A stretch of 64,000 bases of DNA from Pontibacter populi (GCF_019336435.1 NZ_JAHWXQ010000004.1:186001-250000); one strand, 5' to 3'. Positions 12,275 to 22,378 are shown, numbered from the stretch's first letter. Notes: generated by a model not told the origin, from the letters alone. Translations and numbers: made by a program.

Positions 12275-12892
12275 TCACTGATGCTGTAGCAACGCAATCA
12301 CTTCTTCATCGGAGGTTTGCCTGAACTCTACGTAAAACTGCCCAACCGCCTGGAAAAACGGTGGAGTCAGCAAGCAAATTACTTCATCAGCTTCTTCACT
12401 GAAACGCTCGATAGCAGCTTGCGGGGCAACCGGAACGGCAACTATAATTTTAGCGGGCTCCTGCTTTTTTGCCTGTTCTATAGTTGCCATCAGGGTTTTG
12501 CCGGTTGCAATGCCATCATCAACTATAATAACCAGCTTGTCTTTTAGCGGAATGGGCTTTCTATCGCCCATAAACAGTGTATATTTTTTGCGGAGGCTCT
12601 CCCGCACGCGCTCAGCTTCTGCATCAATGTATTCCCGGGGCACTTCTATAGTTGGGTCTATAGTTATCGCGTCGAGGCTAACGGAACCTATGGCATATTC
12701 AGGGTTGGCAGGATGACCGATCTTTTTGATGAGCATAACTTCCAGGGGCATGTGTAACCTTCTGGCAATGGGTGCGGCTACGGGCACACCTCCCCGCGGT
12801 ATCGCCAATACCACACCATCCTGTCCTCTGTATTGCTCCAGAAGATCAGCAAGCATTTCTGCAGCTTCCTCTCTGTTCCTGATCATCTCCAT
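12275..12892 (-). CDS. Type I phosphoribosyltransferase domain protein
   Basis: This 205-residue protein has an IPRGGVPVAAPIA loop (residues 31-43) and the PRPP-binding motif VIIVDDGIATGKT (121-133). These are the marks of a stand-alone PRTase of the kind often linked to dienelactone-hydrolase-like enzymes, to which it is adjacent here (hydrolase upstream on the same strand, gap 87 bp). In other bacteria, including mycobacteria, the two domains are fused, which supports joint function. The substrate is unknown. An AT-rich repeat word related to the 40.3-kb inverted repeat lies directly before its start. Confidence 0.85.
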   Translation of the reverse strand: MEMIRNREEAAEMLADLLEQYRGQDGVVLAIPRGGVPVAAPIARRLHMPLEVMLIKKIGHPANPEYAIGSVSLDAITIDPTIEVPREYIDAEAERVRESLRKKYTLFMGDRKPIPLKDKLVIIVDDGIATGKTLMATIEQAKKQEPAKIIVAVPVAPQAAIERFSEEADEVICLLTPPFFQAVGQFYVEFRQTSDEEVIALLQHQ

Positions 12893-12979
12893 GCTCTTGA
12901 GTAATTATGAATTATGACGTTCGAATTATGAATGTATAAGGCAGAGCAGGTTGCCAATTCGTTAGTTAACACCTCAGGG

Positions 12980-13624
12980 TTACAGGTATTTTTTAAACCA
13001 GTCTGTTGCTAACTGCGCTACTTTCTCCAAGGTACCGGGTTCTTCAAACAGGTGTGTGGCGCCAGGCACTATCTCCATGCTTTTTTCGCATTGCAGTCTG
13101 TCATATGCCTGCTGGTTCATTCCGATAACGGGCTCGTCGTTGCCGCCAACTATAAGCAAGGTGGGCGCTTTTACTTCTGGCAATACCTCATCTGCCAGAT
13201 CCGGTCTTCCGCCCCGGCTTACAACTGCTTTTATGACATCGGGCCCAAGTGCAGCCGCGGCTCTTAAGGCTGACGCAGCTCCGGTGCTTGCTCCGAAAAT
13301 GCCAATAGCGAGTTCGTTGAGCAATAGGTTTTCCTGTATCCAATAACCTGTATCTACAAGGCGTTGGGTTATCAGGGGTATGTCGAAGCGCTTTGCCTGG
13401 TCCTGGTCTTCTTCAGGTGTGAGGAGATCGAAGAGTAAGGTAGCAAAACCTGCCTGTTGCAGTTGTTCAGCTACAAACCTATTGCGCTCACTCAGGCGAC
13501 TACTACCACTTCCATGCGAAAAAACGATAAGGCCCGTTGCACTTTCCGGAACTATAAGATCTCCTGTTAAGGCTACCTGATGTATATTAATCTGCACTGT
13601 GTCGTTAAAAGTATAGTTCGCCAT
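12980..13624 (-). CDS. Dienelactone-hydrolase-like alpha/beta hydrolase
   Basis: This 214-residue protein has an oxyanion-hole strand VFSHGSGSSR (residues 34-43), a nucleophile elbow GASTGA (111-116, Ser113), a likely acid in GGNDEP and a catalytic His in GATHLFEEPG. It is a cytosolic serine hydrolase of the short dienelactone-hydrolase group. It precedes the phosphoribosyltransferase gene with 87 bp between them and is probably in the same operon. The substrate is unknown. Confidence 0.85.
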   Translation of the reverse strand: MANYTFNDTVQINIHQVALTGDLIVPESATGLIVFSHGSGSSRLSERNRFVAEQLQQAGFATLLFDLLTPEEDQDQAKRFDIPLITQRLVDTGYWIQENLLLNELAIGIFGASTGAASALRAAAALGPDVIKAVVSRGGRPDLADEVLPEVKAPTLLIVGGNDEPVIGMNQQAYDRLQCEKSMEIVPGATHLFEEPGTLEKVAQLATDWFKKYL

Positions 13625-13754
13625 AGTTTTATAGTTTAGGTTAGCAAGCAGATCACAAAAGTCCCACCTATTTTGTACGCCCGCCGGGTGACAGGGTTAA
13701 GACGTTCACATCTGCAATTCAACACCTTACGTACTCCTGAAAAACAGAAACCAC

Positions 13755-14429
13755 ATGCAGAAATTACTTTGGCTGGGAGTTATAGTATTGTTAACAACCA
13801 GTTGCAACCCAGAAGAGCGCACAGCGGAGAATAGAACTATAGCAGATGGAATAGATTCGCTGGAAGCAGTGCAGGAAGAACCGCAGCGCCAGCAAGATAA
13901 AACCACTACAGACACAGTTGCTTTTAAAGTGGCATTCGGGCAATTCTTTAGGGCTTTGCAAGCTTCGGACACGGCAACTATAAACCAGTTCATTCATCCG
14001 GAGTACGGCCTTTGGATAATTGAGCAACCCGGAGCTGTGCCAAAAATGACACATGTAACCGATGTCCGGAATTTTAAACGTGAATACCAGGATAGATATT
14101 TCATTACTGTTAAGGACGAAGTAAAAACCTGTGACCTGAAAGAGGAAGCCTGGCCTACCTTCAGCTGCGCCGATGTGGATTACGAAAAGAAAACGAGCGG
14201 CTATAGTAAGGATGGTTGCTTTGTGGCCGGCCCCGGTAAATTCCAGAAAAGCGGCTACTGGGATTATGCCAGTCTATCAGAAAGCCAGATCCAAACTATA
14301 AGATCAACGTTGCCTTTTGTTCAAAAGTCAGTTCTGCACACGGCTACCTCCTTCGAGTTTCATTTCGGTTTTATAGATGGACACTGGCGCCTGCTTTTCA
14401 CCAAACTCATTTATCCCTGCAGCGCGTAG
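13755..14429 (+). CDS. Hypothetical lipoprotein
   Basis: This 224-residue protein has a lipobox (TTSC, Cys17) and an acidic, Gln/Glu-rich linker to about residue 55. A soluble domain of ~165 residues contains four cysteines (CDLKEE, SCADVDY, DGCFVAG, YPCSA) that could form disulfides. I do not recognise the family. The fold probably lies at the periplasmic side of a membrane. No operon partner is visible. Confidence 0.75.
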   Translation: MQKLLWLGVIVLLTTSCNPEERTAENRTIADGIDSLEAVQEEPQRQQDKTTTDTVAFKVAFGQFFRALQASDTATINQFIHPEYGLWIIEQPGAVPKMTHVTDVRNFKREYQDRYFITVKDEVKTCDLKEEAWPTFSCADVDYEKKTSGYSKDGCFVAGPGKFQKSGYWDYASLSESQIQTIRSTLPFVQKSVLHTATSFEFHFGFIDGHWRLLFTKLIYPCSA

Positions 14430-14437
14430 AAAGTTAA

Positions 14438-14647
14438 GGAGTTAGAGAGTTTGGGAGTTAATGAATGTAAGAGATAGAAAAAACCAGAAGGGTTAGAGTT
14501 TTATTATTAGAAAGTTAAAGGCAAGAACAACTAAAGATAGCTTTTTGCTCTATTCATCGTAATAGCAACAAAGGGCTTAAGCTTATTGATCAACCTAATT
14601 CAACCTTCTAACTTCTAAACTTCCTAACTCACAAACTCTCTAACTCC
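14438..14647. repeat. 23-nt imperfect inverted repeat before the endonuclease V gene
   Basis: Arm 14438-14460 (begins GGAGTTAGAGAGTTTG) and arm 14625-14647 are reverse complements with one mismatch, separated by 164 nt. The right arm and its continuation lead directly into the ATG at 14666. The core GGAGTTAGAGAGTT recurs at 52125-52138, again just upstream of a start codon and in the same orientation relative to the gene. Confidence 0.8.
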
Positions 14648-14665
14648 TAAACTCCCAAACTAACC

Positions 14666-15349
14666 ATGGCCTACTACCGACGCTTCGATTACCCTGCCCC
14701 TGACCCGATTATACTTGCCCGGCTAACCGAGCAGCAGCGTGAAATGCAGTCGCGTGTTATACTTCAGAAGCCGGATTTTGACCTGAAACTGATTGCCGGC
14801 TGTGATTCTTCTTTTATTGGTGAGGACCAGATACTTTCTGCTTTTGTGCTGCTGACTTATCCTGCGTTGGAGTTGGTCGAGAAGGTGTACCATGTCGGAG
14901 CTGTTGAGTTGCCTTATATTCCCGGTTTCCTGGCTTTCAGGGAAGCGCCCAACCTTCTGAAAGCGTATGAAAAGCTTCAGCAAAAGCCTGACCTGATCAT
15001 GGTAGATGGCCATGGTATTTCGCACCCGCGCCGCCTGGGCATTGCCACACACCTGGGTATCCATATAAATAAACCAACGATGGGGGTAGCTAAAAAAGTA
15101 CTGGTAGGTAAGTACAAAGAGCCTGCTACAAGCAAAGGCTCCATCTCGCCACTGATCTATAAAGATGAGATAATTGCCAATGTGCTCCGGACCAAAGATA
15201 ATGTGAAGCCGGTTTTCGTGTCGCCGGGACATTTTATGGACCTTGAAACGGCTACAACTATAGCTATGGCCTGCGCCATAAAACATAAACTACCGGAACC
15301 CACCCGCCTGGCCGACCATTATGCTGCGGTGTTTAAGAGTGAAGTATAG
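14666..15349 (+). CDS. nfi: Endonuclease V (deoxyinosine 3'-endonuclease)
   Basis: This 227-residue protein has all family blocks: AGCDSSF with Asp47, the wedge-containing PYIPGFLAFRE with Glu93, and VDGHGISHPRRLGIATHLG with Asp114. These three acidic residues match the metal-binding triad of EndoV. The enzyme nicks DNA (and RNA in some lineages) one base 3' of inosine, starting repair of deaminated adenine. It is a single gene whose start codon directly follows a repeat arm. Confidence 0.94.
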   Translation: MAYYRRFDYPAPDPIILARLTEQQREMQSRVILQKPDFDLKLIAGCDSSFIGEDQILSAFVLLTYPALELVEKVYHVGAVELPYIPGFLAFREAPNLLKAYEKLQQKPDLIMVDGHGISHPRRLGIATHLGIHINKPTMGVAKKVLVGKYKEPATSKGSISPLIYKDEIIANVLRTKDNVKPVFVSPGHFMDLETATTIAMACAIKHKLPEPTRLADHYAAVFKSEV

Positions 15350-15884
15350 GTACGTCATACAACACGACCGATAGTAGCAAAGAGCAAACTCCTCCTTCTC
15401 TACGCCATCAGCTTTCAGAAATTTTATATGCCGTTGTTGCGTCATCAGACTAACAACTTGCCGATGAGTACCCAACAAGGCCTTTAACTATAGTTTGAGT
15501 AGTCTCCTTATTTTCTTGAGTTGACGGCATCGCTTCCTGCGACTCCCAAAATCAGAGCTTTTCATTTTGTAGTCGGTATTCATAGCGCCGACATTCACAC
15601 CCAAAACAAGTCTGGTACCCGTGACTTGTGCCTAACTATAGTTTGGGTGCCCGGGCCAGGTAATCAAAAGTAATTTAAGCCCATCCTTTCCGATAATACT
15701 TTTTCCCTATCCCTTCTGCTGGCGATTTACTACCCCAATAAGGTCGCTTTTCTGTGCCATTAAAACTACAAATATAGCTATAAAGCAATTTTTAGGAGCT
15801 AATACTGCCTTTCGTCATCTTTTAAGCTAACCAGAGTCATCTCTTTAACTGCGCAACGTCATACTCTGCGGAGGCGCGCTGCTA
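15350..15884. other. Non-coding stretch with two copies of the octamer repeat
   Basis: There is no credible gene. Two ACTATAGTTTG copies (around 15487 and 15634) lie here, plus a direct word CCGACATT/GCCGATGA region of no clear meaning. The distal end holds the promoter of the YceI operon. Confidence 0.5.
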
Positions 15885-15892
15885 TAGCTTTG
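15885..15892 (+). promoter_or_regulatory. Candidate -7 element for the YceI operon
   Basis: TAGCTTTG fits TAnnTTTG and is 48 bp before the ATG at 15940. No good -33 element is visible at 19-21 bp, so the assignment is tentative. Confidence 0.4.
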
Positions 15893-15939
15893 CATTATAG
15901 AAATAACACAAACAGTAATAACCTTTAACGCTTTGTATC

Positions 15940-16539
15940 ATGAAAATTTTTAGCTCCATAAAACTGCTAAGCATGTTTAGCCTCCTTTTAGGACTAAGCT
16001 TTGGCAATACACTTCTAGCCCAGGACCAATATAAGCTGGCCGGCAAGCCCGAACTTAAAGTAAAGGGCACCTCTACCCTGCACGACTGGGAAATGACATC
16101 GGCACAGGTCCAGGGCAAAGCCGAAATGATACTGGAAGGCAACACACTTAAAAACGTGAAGTCTGCTTCTGTAACTATGAAGACCCAGTCTATTAAGAGT
16201 GGCACAGACAAAATGGATGCCCTTGCTTACGAGTCGCTGAAAGCAAGTAAGTTTCCTGATATCGCGTTTACCCTGACCTCTTTCCGTGTTCTGGATAATA
16301 ACCGCGCCCAGGCCATAGGCAACTTAACTATAGCCGGCACTACCAAGCCAGTAACCTTTAACGTGGAAACAGGCACAAAATCAGGTCTGGTACAGATGGC
16401 AGGTGAAGCAAACATCAAATTCACAGAATTCGGAATTAAACCACCAACTGCACTTTTAGGCACTGTAAAAACAGGCAACGAGCTTAAACTTCTCTTCAAG
16501 GTAAGCTTCCAGCAGACATCAACTTACACAAAAAACTAA
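15940..16539 (+). CDS. YceI family periplasmic protein
   Basis: This 199-residue protein has a signal peptide ending NTLLAQ and a YceI-type lipocalin-like beta barrel. The family opening is LKVKGTSTLHDWEMTS, followed by the middle motif FPDIAFTLTSFRVLDNNRAQAIGNLTIAGTTKPVTF. YceI proteins bind polyisoprenoid/quinone-type lipids in the periplasm. It heads a three-gene unit with an outer-membrane barrel (21 bp downstream) and a second YceI-like protein, suggesting a shared role in an envelope process. Confidence 0.9.
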   Translation: MKIFSSIKLLSMFSLLLGLSFGNTLLAQDQYKLAGKPELKVKGTSTLHDWEMTSAQVQGKAEMILEGNTLKNVKSASVTMKTQSIKSGTDKMDALAYESLKASKFPDIAFTLTSFRVLDNNRAQAIGNLTIAGTTKPVTFNVETGTKSGLVQMAGEANIKFTEFGIKPPTALLGTVKTGNELKLLFKVSFQQTSTYTKN

Positions 16540-16560
16540 AGAACTTAAACACCGATCATC

Positions 16561-17916
16561 ATGAAAAAGATTACACTTTCACTGGGCCTGTTGCTTGGAT
16601 TAAGCATAAGCTCTTTTGCGCAGATCACCTTATCTGACCTGCCATACGCACGACCTTACGATAAAAGAGGTCTGAATACATTCGAGACACCTAAAAAAGA
16701 CACGATTGCCTTCGATGGCATAAAAGTGAGACTTGGTGGTGGCTTTGCACAGCAGTTCCAGGGCTTGCAACACAAGAATACGGCAACAGCCCAGATGCAG
16801 CAGCAAGGCGGCAACGAAGTAAACCTGAACCAGCTGATGCCTATCGAAAACGGTTTTAACCTGGCCTCTGCCAACCTTAACCTGGACGTGGCGCTTGCAG
16901 ATGGTATCCGACTGAACCTGGTTACTTACCTGTCATCAAGACACCACTCTGAGGCCTGGGTAAAAGGTGGTTTTATTCAGGTTGATAAAGCTGAGTTCCT
17001 GAACAGCCCGCTGGTAGATAAACTGATGAAGAACATCACCCTGAAAGTAGGTCACATGGAGATCAACTATGGTGATGCCCACTTCCGCAGAACAGATAAC
17101 GCCCATGCCCTGCAGAACCCGTTTGTTGGCAACTACATCATGGATGCCTTCACAACAGAGATCGGTGCAGAAGTGATCTACCAATACAAAGGCTTCCTGG
17201 CAGTAGGTTCTGTTACAGGTGGCGAAGTACAAGGTGGTATCCAGAATCCGGACCAGCGCAAGCCTTCTTTCATCGGTAAATTAGGCTACGACAGCCAGAT
17301 AAAAGACGACCTGAGAGTAAGATTAACAGGCTCTGTGTATACAACTGCAGGCTCTGTGCGAAACACACTCTACGGTGGCGACCGTGCCGGTTCACGTTAC
17401 TTCCTGGTAATGGACCCTGCTAAAGTGGCAAGCGGCGCAGCGGTAACACCTGCTACGCACTTCACTTCAGGTCATATTAACCCGGGCCTTACCAACAGCA
17501 TCACCGCCATGGTTATCAACCCATTCGTGAAGTTCCACGGCCTGGAGTTCTTCGGTAACTTTGAGCAGGCAAAAGGTAAAGGCAGATTAGGTGCAAACGA
17601 CGAACCAACAGACCGTACCTGGAGACAACTGGGAACAGACCTGGTTTACAGATTCGGCAGCAACGAAAACCTGTACGTAGCAGGACGCTACAACGTGGTA
17701 GAAGGACGCCTTGCACCACTAGCAGCAACTCCGAATGTGCAGAACAACGAAGTGAACCTGAGCAGAGTGCAGGTAGGCGGTGGCTGGTTTGTAACCAAAA
17801 ATATCCTTGCCAAAGCTGAGTATGTAAAACAACAGTACAAAGGTTTCGCTCCTTCTGATATCCGCAACGGCGGCGAGTTCAATGGATTCATGATCGAAGG
17901 TGCCATATCTTTCTAA
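16561..17916 (+). CDS. Outer-membrane beta-barrel (porin-like) protein
   Basis: This 451-residue protein has a signal peptide ending SSFAQ. The rest alternates hydrophobic and polar residues in strand-sized pieces and ends in a typical C-terminal barrel strand (EFNGFMIEGAISF, final Phe). It looks like a porin of the OprO/OprP or related type. There is no TonB box or plug, so it is not a TonB-dependent receptor. It is flanked by two YceI-like genes in one operon; perhaps the three proteins handle a common hydrophobic ligand. Confidence 0.78.
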   Translation: MKKITLSLGLLLGLSISSFAQITLSDLPYARPYDKRGLNTFETPKKDTIAFDGIKVRLGGGFAQQFQGLQHKNTATAQMQQQGGNEVNLNQLMPIENGFNLASANLNLDVALADGIRLNLVTYLSSRHHSEAWVKGGFIQVDKAEFLNSPLVDKLMKNITLKVGHMEINYGDAHFRRTDNAHALQNPFVGNYIMDAFTTEIGAEVIYQYKGFLAVGSVTGGEVQGGIQNPDQRKPSFIGKLGYDSQIKDDLRVRLTGSVYTTAGSVRNTLYGGDRAGSRYFLVMDPAKVASGAAVTPATHFTSGHINPGLTNSITAMVINPFVKFHGLEFFGNFEQAKGKGRLGANDEPTDRTWRQLGTDLVYRFGSNENLYVAGRYNVVEGRLAPLAATPNVQNNEVNLSRVQVGGGWFVTKNILAKAEYVKQQYKGFAPSDIRNGGEFNGFMIEGAISF

Positions 17917-17927
17917 CACTTAAAACC

Positions 17928-18488
17928 ATGTTACCTGTTCGTATCCTTCTGGTTGCTGTATCCATGCTGAGTACAATGGTACTGCCTGAAAAAAAAGAGT
18001 TTGTTGTGATCTCAGGAAATAAAATAACTGTAGCAGCAGCCACTTCACTAGGCACTATAAACTGTGCTTACACCAGCAGCAGCAGCCAGAAAGATACACT
18101 TTTACTTAACACACAGATTCCACGGGTAGAAAGGCTGAAACTGGCCATACCCGTTAAAGAGTTCGACTGTGGAAACGTACTGCTGAACAGGGATTTTGCA
18201 AAAGCACTGAATGTTGGCCAGCATCCTTACACCAGAATTGAGGTAGTTTACCTGAAGCGCGAAGGCAAAGGATACAAAGGCAACCTGAATCTATTAGTAG
18301 CAGGTAAAACAATTCCGCTGCAGAACGTGAGCTTTACCAGCTGTGTAGCCAAGGGCGTAAACAACCTGAAAAGCAACATCTGCCTGAACTTCTCTGAAAT
18401 AGGCTTAGCCACACCCAAAAAAATGGGCGGTTTGTTTAAAGTAGAAGATGAGCTACGGGTAACAGTGGAACTACAATTAACAGAATAG
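17928..18488 (+). CDS. Divergent YceI-like exported protein
   Basis: This 186-residue protein has a short hydrophobic leader. Its pattern parallels YceI: LKLAIPVKEFDCGNVLLNRDFAKALNVGQHPYTRIEV corresponds to the middle YceI region where a small change is tested against KFPDI, and FSEIGLATPKKMGGLFKVEDELRVTVEL matches the C-terminal EFGIKPPTALLGTVKTGNELKL of the first operon gene. It carries four cysteines (NCAY, FDCGN, TSCVA, NICL) that the canonical copy lacks. It is the last gene of the operon, 11 bp after the barrel gene. The assignment rests on this parallel, not on a strong motif. Confidence 0.7.
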   Translation: MLPVRILLVAVSMLSTMVLPEKKEFVVISGNKITVAAATSLGTINCAYTSSSSQKDTLLLNTQIPRVERLKLAIPVKEFDCGNVLLNRDFAKALNVGQHPYTRIEVVYLKREGKGYKGNLNLLVAGKTIPLQNVSFTSCVAKGVNNLKSNICLNFSEIGLATPKKMGGLFKVEDELRVTVELQLTE

Positions 18489-18510
18489 AAAAGGTTATGT
18501 TTGATTTTTA

Positions 18511-18550
18511 CAGCCAAAGGCAGCCAGTTGTGCTGCCTTTGGCTGTTTTA
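18511..18550 (+). terminator. Terminator of the YceI operon
   Basis: A 13-bp stem AGCCAAAGGCAGC / GCTGCCTTTGGCT is followed by GTTTT. Confidence 0.9.
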
Positions 18551-18710
18551 GTACACCTGCATTTCGACTTCTGCCATTCTGTCTCTAATACGCACTTTTA
18601 GAACAACTCATCCTGTCAAAATTTCAGCAAAATCCTACTATAGTGCTATTGGTTTACCCTTTGCTGAGTACCTCGTAGAACAATAACTATAGGAAAACAG
18701 GCAAAGCGAT

Positions 18711-21329
18711 ATGAATTTTAATAACTATACCATTAAAGCCCAGGAAGCCATACAAAAGGCGACTGAGATAGCAGGCGGCAACCAGCAGCAGGCTATCGAG
18801 ACAGGGCACATTTTAAAAGCAATACTGGAGACAGACGAGAACGTAACTAACTTCCTGCTCCAGAAACTGAACATCAACGGCAACATCCTGCATACCAAGC
18901 TCGACGAGATCGTGGCTGGCTACCCGAAAGTGAGTGGCGGTAGTCCTTACCTGGCAAATGATGCGAATACTGCCCTGCAGAAAGCGACTTCTTACCTGAA
19001 AGAGTTTGGCGATGAATATGTAGCAATAGAGCACATGCTGCTGGGTATTCTGGCTGGCCGTGACCGTGTGGCCGGGGTAATGAAGGATGTTGGTTTTAAC
19101 GAAAAAGACCTTAAGAAAGCCATTAAAGAACTGCGCGGTGGTGCCAAAGTTACGGACCAGAACGCCGAAGCAAAGTACAACTCCCTCAAGCGCTACGCCC
19201 GCGACCTGAACGAGATGGCACGTAGTGGCAAGATCGACCCGGTAATTGGACGCGATGAAGAGATTCGCCGCGTACTGCAGATTCTGAGCCGTCGTACCAA
19301 GAACAACCCGGTACTGCTGGGCGAGCCTGGTGTAGGTAAAACAGCTATAGTGGAAGGCCTGGCGCAACGGATCGTATCTGGTGACGTGCCGGAAAACCTG
19401 AAAAACAAGACGCTGATGAGCCTGGATATGGGCTTATTGGTAGCAGGTGCCAAGTATAAAGGAGAGTTTGAAGAGCGACTGAAAGCAGTAATTAAAGAAG
19501 TGGTGGATGCGGAAGGCGACATCGTCCTCTTCATCGACGAGATTCACACGCTGATAGGTGCCGGTGCGGGTGGCGAAAGTGCCATGGATGCTGCCAACCT
19601 TTTAAAACCGGCTTTGGCGCGTGGTGAGCTGCATGCCATCGGTGCCACTACTCTGAAGGAATACCAGAAGTATATCGAGAAAGATAAAGCGCTAGAGCGA
19701 CGTTTCCAGGCGGTGATGGTAGATGAGCCAAGCGTGCAGGATGCCATTTCCATACTTCGCGGTATCAAAGATAAATACGAAGTGCATCACGGGGTGCGCA
19801 TTAAAGACGATGCTATTATTGCTGCGGTAGAATTATCAAGCCGTTACATTACAGATCGTTTTTTACCGGACAAGGCGATTGACCTGATGGATGAAGCGGC
19901 TGCAAAACTGCGTATCGAAATCGACTCGCTTCCGGTAGAGCTGGACGAAATTCAGCGCCGCATTATGCAACTGGAAATTGAGCGCGAAGCTATCCGTCGT
20001 GAAAATGACAAGGACAAGGAAACGATCCTTTCAAAAGAAATTGCAGACCTTTCGACGAAGCGCGATGATCTGAAAGCCAAGTGGCAGAACGAAAAACAGA
20101 TCATTGAAGGCATCCAGAAAGAGAAAGAAAATATAGAGAACTATAAGCTGGAAGCCGAACAGGCCGAACGCAGCGGTGACTATGGCCGCGTAGCGGAGTT
20201 GCGCTATGGCAAGATTCAGGAAGCGGAAGCAAAGCTCAAAGAACTACAGGAGCAGGTACACCAGATGCAGGGCGAAAACCCGATGCTGAAGGAAGAAGTG
20301 AATTCTGAAGACATTGCCGAAGTGGTAGCCAAATGGACGGGCGTGCCGGTGAGTAAAATGCTGCAATCGGATCGTGAAAAGCTGCTGCACTTAGAGCAAG
20401 AACTGGGCAAACGCGTAGCTGGTCAGGAAGAAGCGATAGAAGCTATTTCGGATGCCGTGCGCCGCAGCCGTGCCGGTATGCAAGACCCGAAACGGCCGAT
20501 CGGTTCATTCATTTTCTTGGGTACAACCGGTGTGGGTAAAACCGAGCTTGCCAAAGCGCTGGCCGATTACCTGTTTAACGATGAGAACGCGATGGTGCGT
20601 ATTGATATGAGTGAGTACCAGGAGCGCCATGCTGTAAGCCGTATGATCGGAGCGCCTCCGGGCTATGTGGGTTACGACGAGGGTGGCCAGTTAACAGAAG
20701 CTGTACGCCGCAAGCCATACTCAGTAGTATTGCTGGATGAGATAGAAAAAGCTCACCCGGATGTGTTCAACATTCTGTTGCAGGTGTTGGACGATGGCCG
20801 ACTAACCGATAGTAAAGGTCGTGTAGTGAATTTTAAGAACACGATCATCATCATGACCTCTAACATCGGGTCGCATATTATCCAGAGCAATTTTGAGCTG
20901 ATGGATGAGATCAACCACGATGAGGTAATCGAGCGTACCAAGGATGAAGTATTTGAGCTACTGAAGAAATCGGTAAGGCCCGAGTTCCTGAACCGAATTG
21001 ATGAACTGGTTATGTTCCGTCCACTGAGCCGTGGCGATATCCGCAAGATCGTTACCATACAGTTCGGCCACATCCAGGATCGCCTGGACGAAGCCGGTAT
21101 CCGACTTATCGCGACTGATGAAGTGCTGGATTACCTGGGCGAACAAGGCTACGATCCGCAGTTTGGTGCCCGACCACTGAAGCGTGTGCTGCAGCGCCAA
21201 GTACTGAATGAGTTATCGAAAGAGATCCTGGCCGGAACTATAAGCAAAGATTCAGTAGTGGAAGCTGTGCTCGAAAACGGCAAGATACAATTCAACAATG
21301 TGGACGTAGAGATCCCGACCGGAGAATAA
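18711..21329 (+). CDS. clpB: ATP-dependent disaggregase ClpB (Hsp100)
   Basis: This 872-residue protein has the full ClpB architecture: N-terminal Clp_N repeats (1-150), first AAA+ domain with Walker A GEPGVGKT (204-211), and the coiled-coil middle domain (about 410-530, heptad-rich with the [23 protein letters not shown] region). The second AAA+ domain has GTTGVGKT (604-611), Walker B and sensor motifs. It works with DnaK to pull apart protein aggregates. The length and presence of the middle domain separate it from ClpA/ClpC. It is monocistronic, with a strong terminator at 21355. I see no HrcA (CIRCE) element upstream. Confidence 0.97.
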   Translation: MNFNNYTIKAQEAIQKATEIAGGNQQQAIETGHILKAILETDENVTNFLLQKLNINGNILHTKLDEIVAGYPKVSGGSPYLANDANTALQKATSYLKEFGDEYVAIEHMLLGILAGRDRVAGVMKDVGFNEKDLKKAIKELRGGAKVTDQNAEAKYNSLKRYARDLNEMARSGKIDPVIGRDEEIRRVLQILSRRTKNNPVLLGEPGVGKTAIVEGLAQRIVSGDVPENLKNKTLMSLDMGLLVAGAKYKGEFEERLKAVIKEVVDAEGDIVLFIDEIHTLIGAGAGGESAMDAANLLKPALARGELHAIGATTLKEYQKYIEKDKALERRFQAVMVDEPSVQDAISILRGIKDKYEVHHGVRIKDDAIIAAVELSSRYITDRFLPDKAIDLMDEAAAKLRIEIDSLPVELDEIQRRIMQLEIEREAIRRENDKDKETILSKEIADLSTKRDDLKAKWQNEKQIIEGIQKEKENIENYKLEAEQAERSGDYGRVAELRYGKIQEAEAKLKELQEQVHQMQGENPMLKEEVNSEDIAEVVAKWTGVPVSKMLQSDREKLLHLEQELGKRVAGQEEAIEAISDAVRRSRAGMQDPKRPIGSFIFLGTTGVGKTELAKALADYLFNDENAMVRIDMSEYQERHAVSRMIGAPPGYVGYDEGGQLTEAVRRKPYSVVLLDEIEKAHPDVFNILLQVLDDGRLTDSKGRVVNFKNTIIIMTSNIGSHIIQSNFELMDEINHDEVIERTKDEVFELLKKSVRPEFLNRIDELVMFRPLSRGDIRKIVTIQFGHIQDRLDEAGIRLIATDEVLDYLGEQGYDPQFGARPLKRVLQRQVLNELSKEILAGTISKDSVVEAVLENGKIQFNNVDVEIPTGE

Positions 21330-21354
21330 GTATAAGTTTAAGGTTTAGTTTAGT

Positions 21355-21390
21355 AAAAAGCCTCACCGTTTGGTGAGGCTTTTTGTTTTT
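21355..21390 (+). terminator. Terminator of clpB
   Basis: Stem AAAAAGCCTCACC / GGTGAGGCTTTTT with a T run, 25 bp after the stop. Confidence 0.92.
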
Positions 21391-21545
21391 TATCTAATTA
21401 ATAATTTTAACTATTTATTTATTCGTTTTAAAAATAGAATGAAAATATATTGCGAAATGCTTATATTGTCAATACAATATACTTAAATCCTATCTGGAAA
21501 TTAGAATAGGAATGCATTAAATAAAACAAACTATATAAACTACTT

Positions 21546-22145
21546 ATGCTATCAATTAAAGATTTAACATCTGAAGAACAAGACCCTAAAGTAATTGAGA
21601 AAGTTCTCCCTAAGGTTCAGAGCTTTTGTACTTCTAATGAGGAAATACAATACATAGCTGTACAGAAGAATAAACTTGGGCTAAACTTTTCTCCTGATTG
21701 TATTGCATTGACCAATAAACGTGTAATAATGATCAGACCTAAGTCATTTGGCTTAAGTCTTGACTTTAAAGATTATTCATGGCTTAATGTTGCAGATGTT
21801 CATATGAAGGAAGGTGTATTTTCAGCTACTATTACAGTTAAGACTACAAGTGGAATCCTAGACTGCATGGAAGATATACCGAAAACACAAGCTAGAACCT
21901 TATATCGCTTTGCACAGGAAATGGAGGAAACAAAGAAAGAAGAGCGTAGACAGCGTGAACTTGAAGATAAGCGTGCGGTTGCAGGTGGAGGAATTGTTAT
22001 TAATACACCTAGCAGTTCATCTGCAAGTCAGACAACAGATGATCCTATTACGAAATTACAAAAGATGAAAACTCTGTTAGACAGCGGAATTTTATCTCAA
22101 GAAGAATTTGATGCCAAAAAGGCCGAAATTTTAGCAACAATGTAA
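21546..22145 (+). CDS. PH-like domain plus SHOCT domain protein
   Basis: This 199-residue protein has an N-terminal region (about 25-125) that looks like a bacterial PH domain of the YokE type (ALTNKRVIMIRPKSFGLSLDFKDYSW). A charged linker follows (KKEERRQRELEDKRA), then a C-terminal SHOCT segment (ITKLQKMKTLLDSGILSQEEFDAKKAEIL, 165-199). SHOCT is an oligomerisation module. It has no signal peptide, so it is cytosolic or membrane-associated. The gene and its leader are clearly more AT-rich than clpB and DUF4142 on either side and lack the octamer repeat, which hints at horizontal origin. Confidence 0.82.
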   Translation: MLSIKDLTSEEQDPKVIEKVLPKVQSFCTSNEEIQYIAVQKNKLGLNFSPDCIALTNKRVIMIRPKSFGLSLDFKDYSWLNVADVHMKEGVFSATITVKTTSGILDCMEDIPKTQARTLYRFAQEMEETKKEERRQRELEDKRAVAGGGIVINTPSSSSASQTTDDPITKLQKMKTLLDSGILSQEEFDAKKAEILATM

Positions 22146-22147
22146 TT

Positions 22148-22182
22148 ACAAAAGAGCGGTTAAAAACCGCTCTTTTATTTTA
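22148..22182 (+). terminator. Terminator of the PH/SHOCT gene
   Basis: Stem AAAAGAGCGGTT / AACCGCTCTTTT and a following T-rich run. Confidence 0.88.
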
Positions 22183-22378
22183 ATAAGTTGTTTGAAAGAG
22201 ATTATTGACTACAATTTTGAATGATGTATCATAACTACAAAGTAGTAATCAATTGAACTAATACATAAAGGTTTTAGAGCCTACTTTAAGATACCAAAGT
22301 ATCTCGCTCATTAAAATATTAACCCCCGCATCCACCAGTCGTATAAATATCTGATTTTTAACATCTTACTCAAAAACT

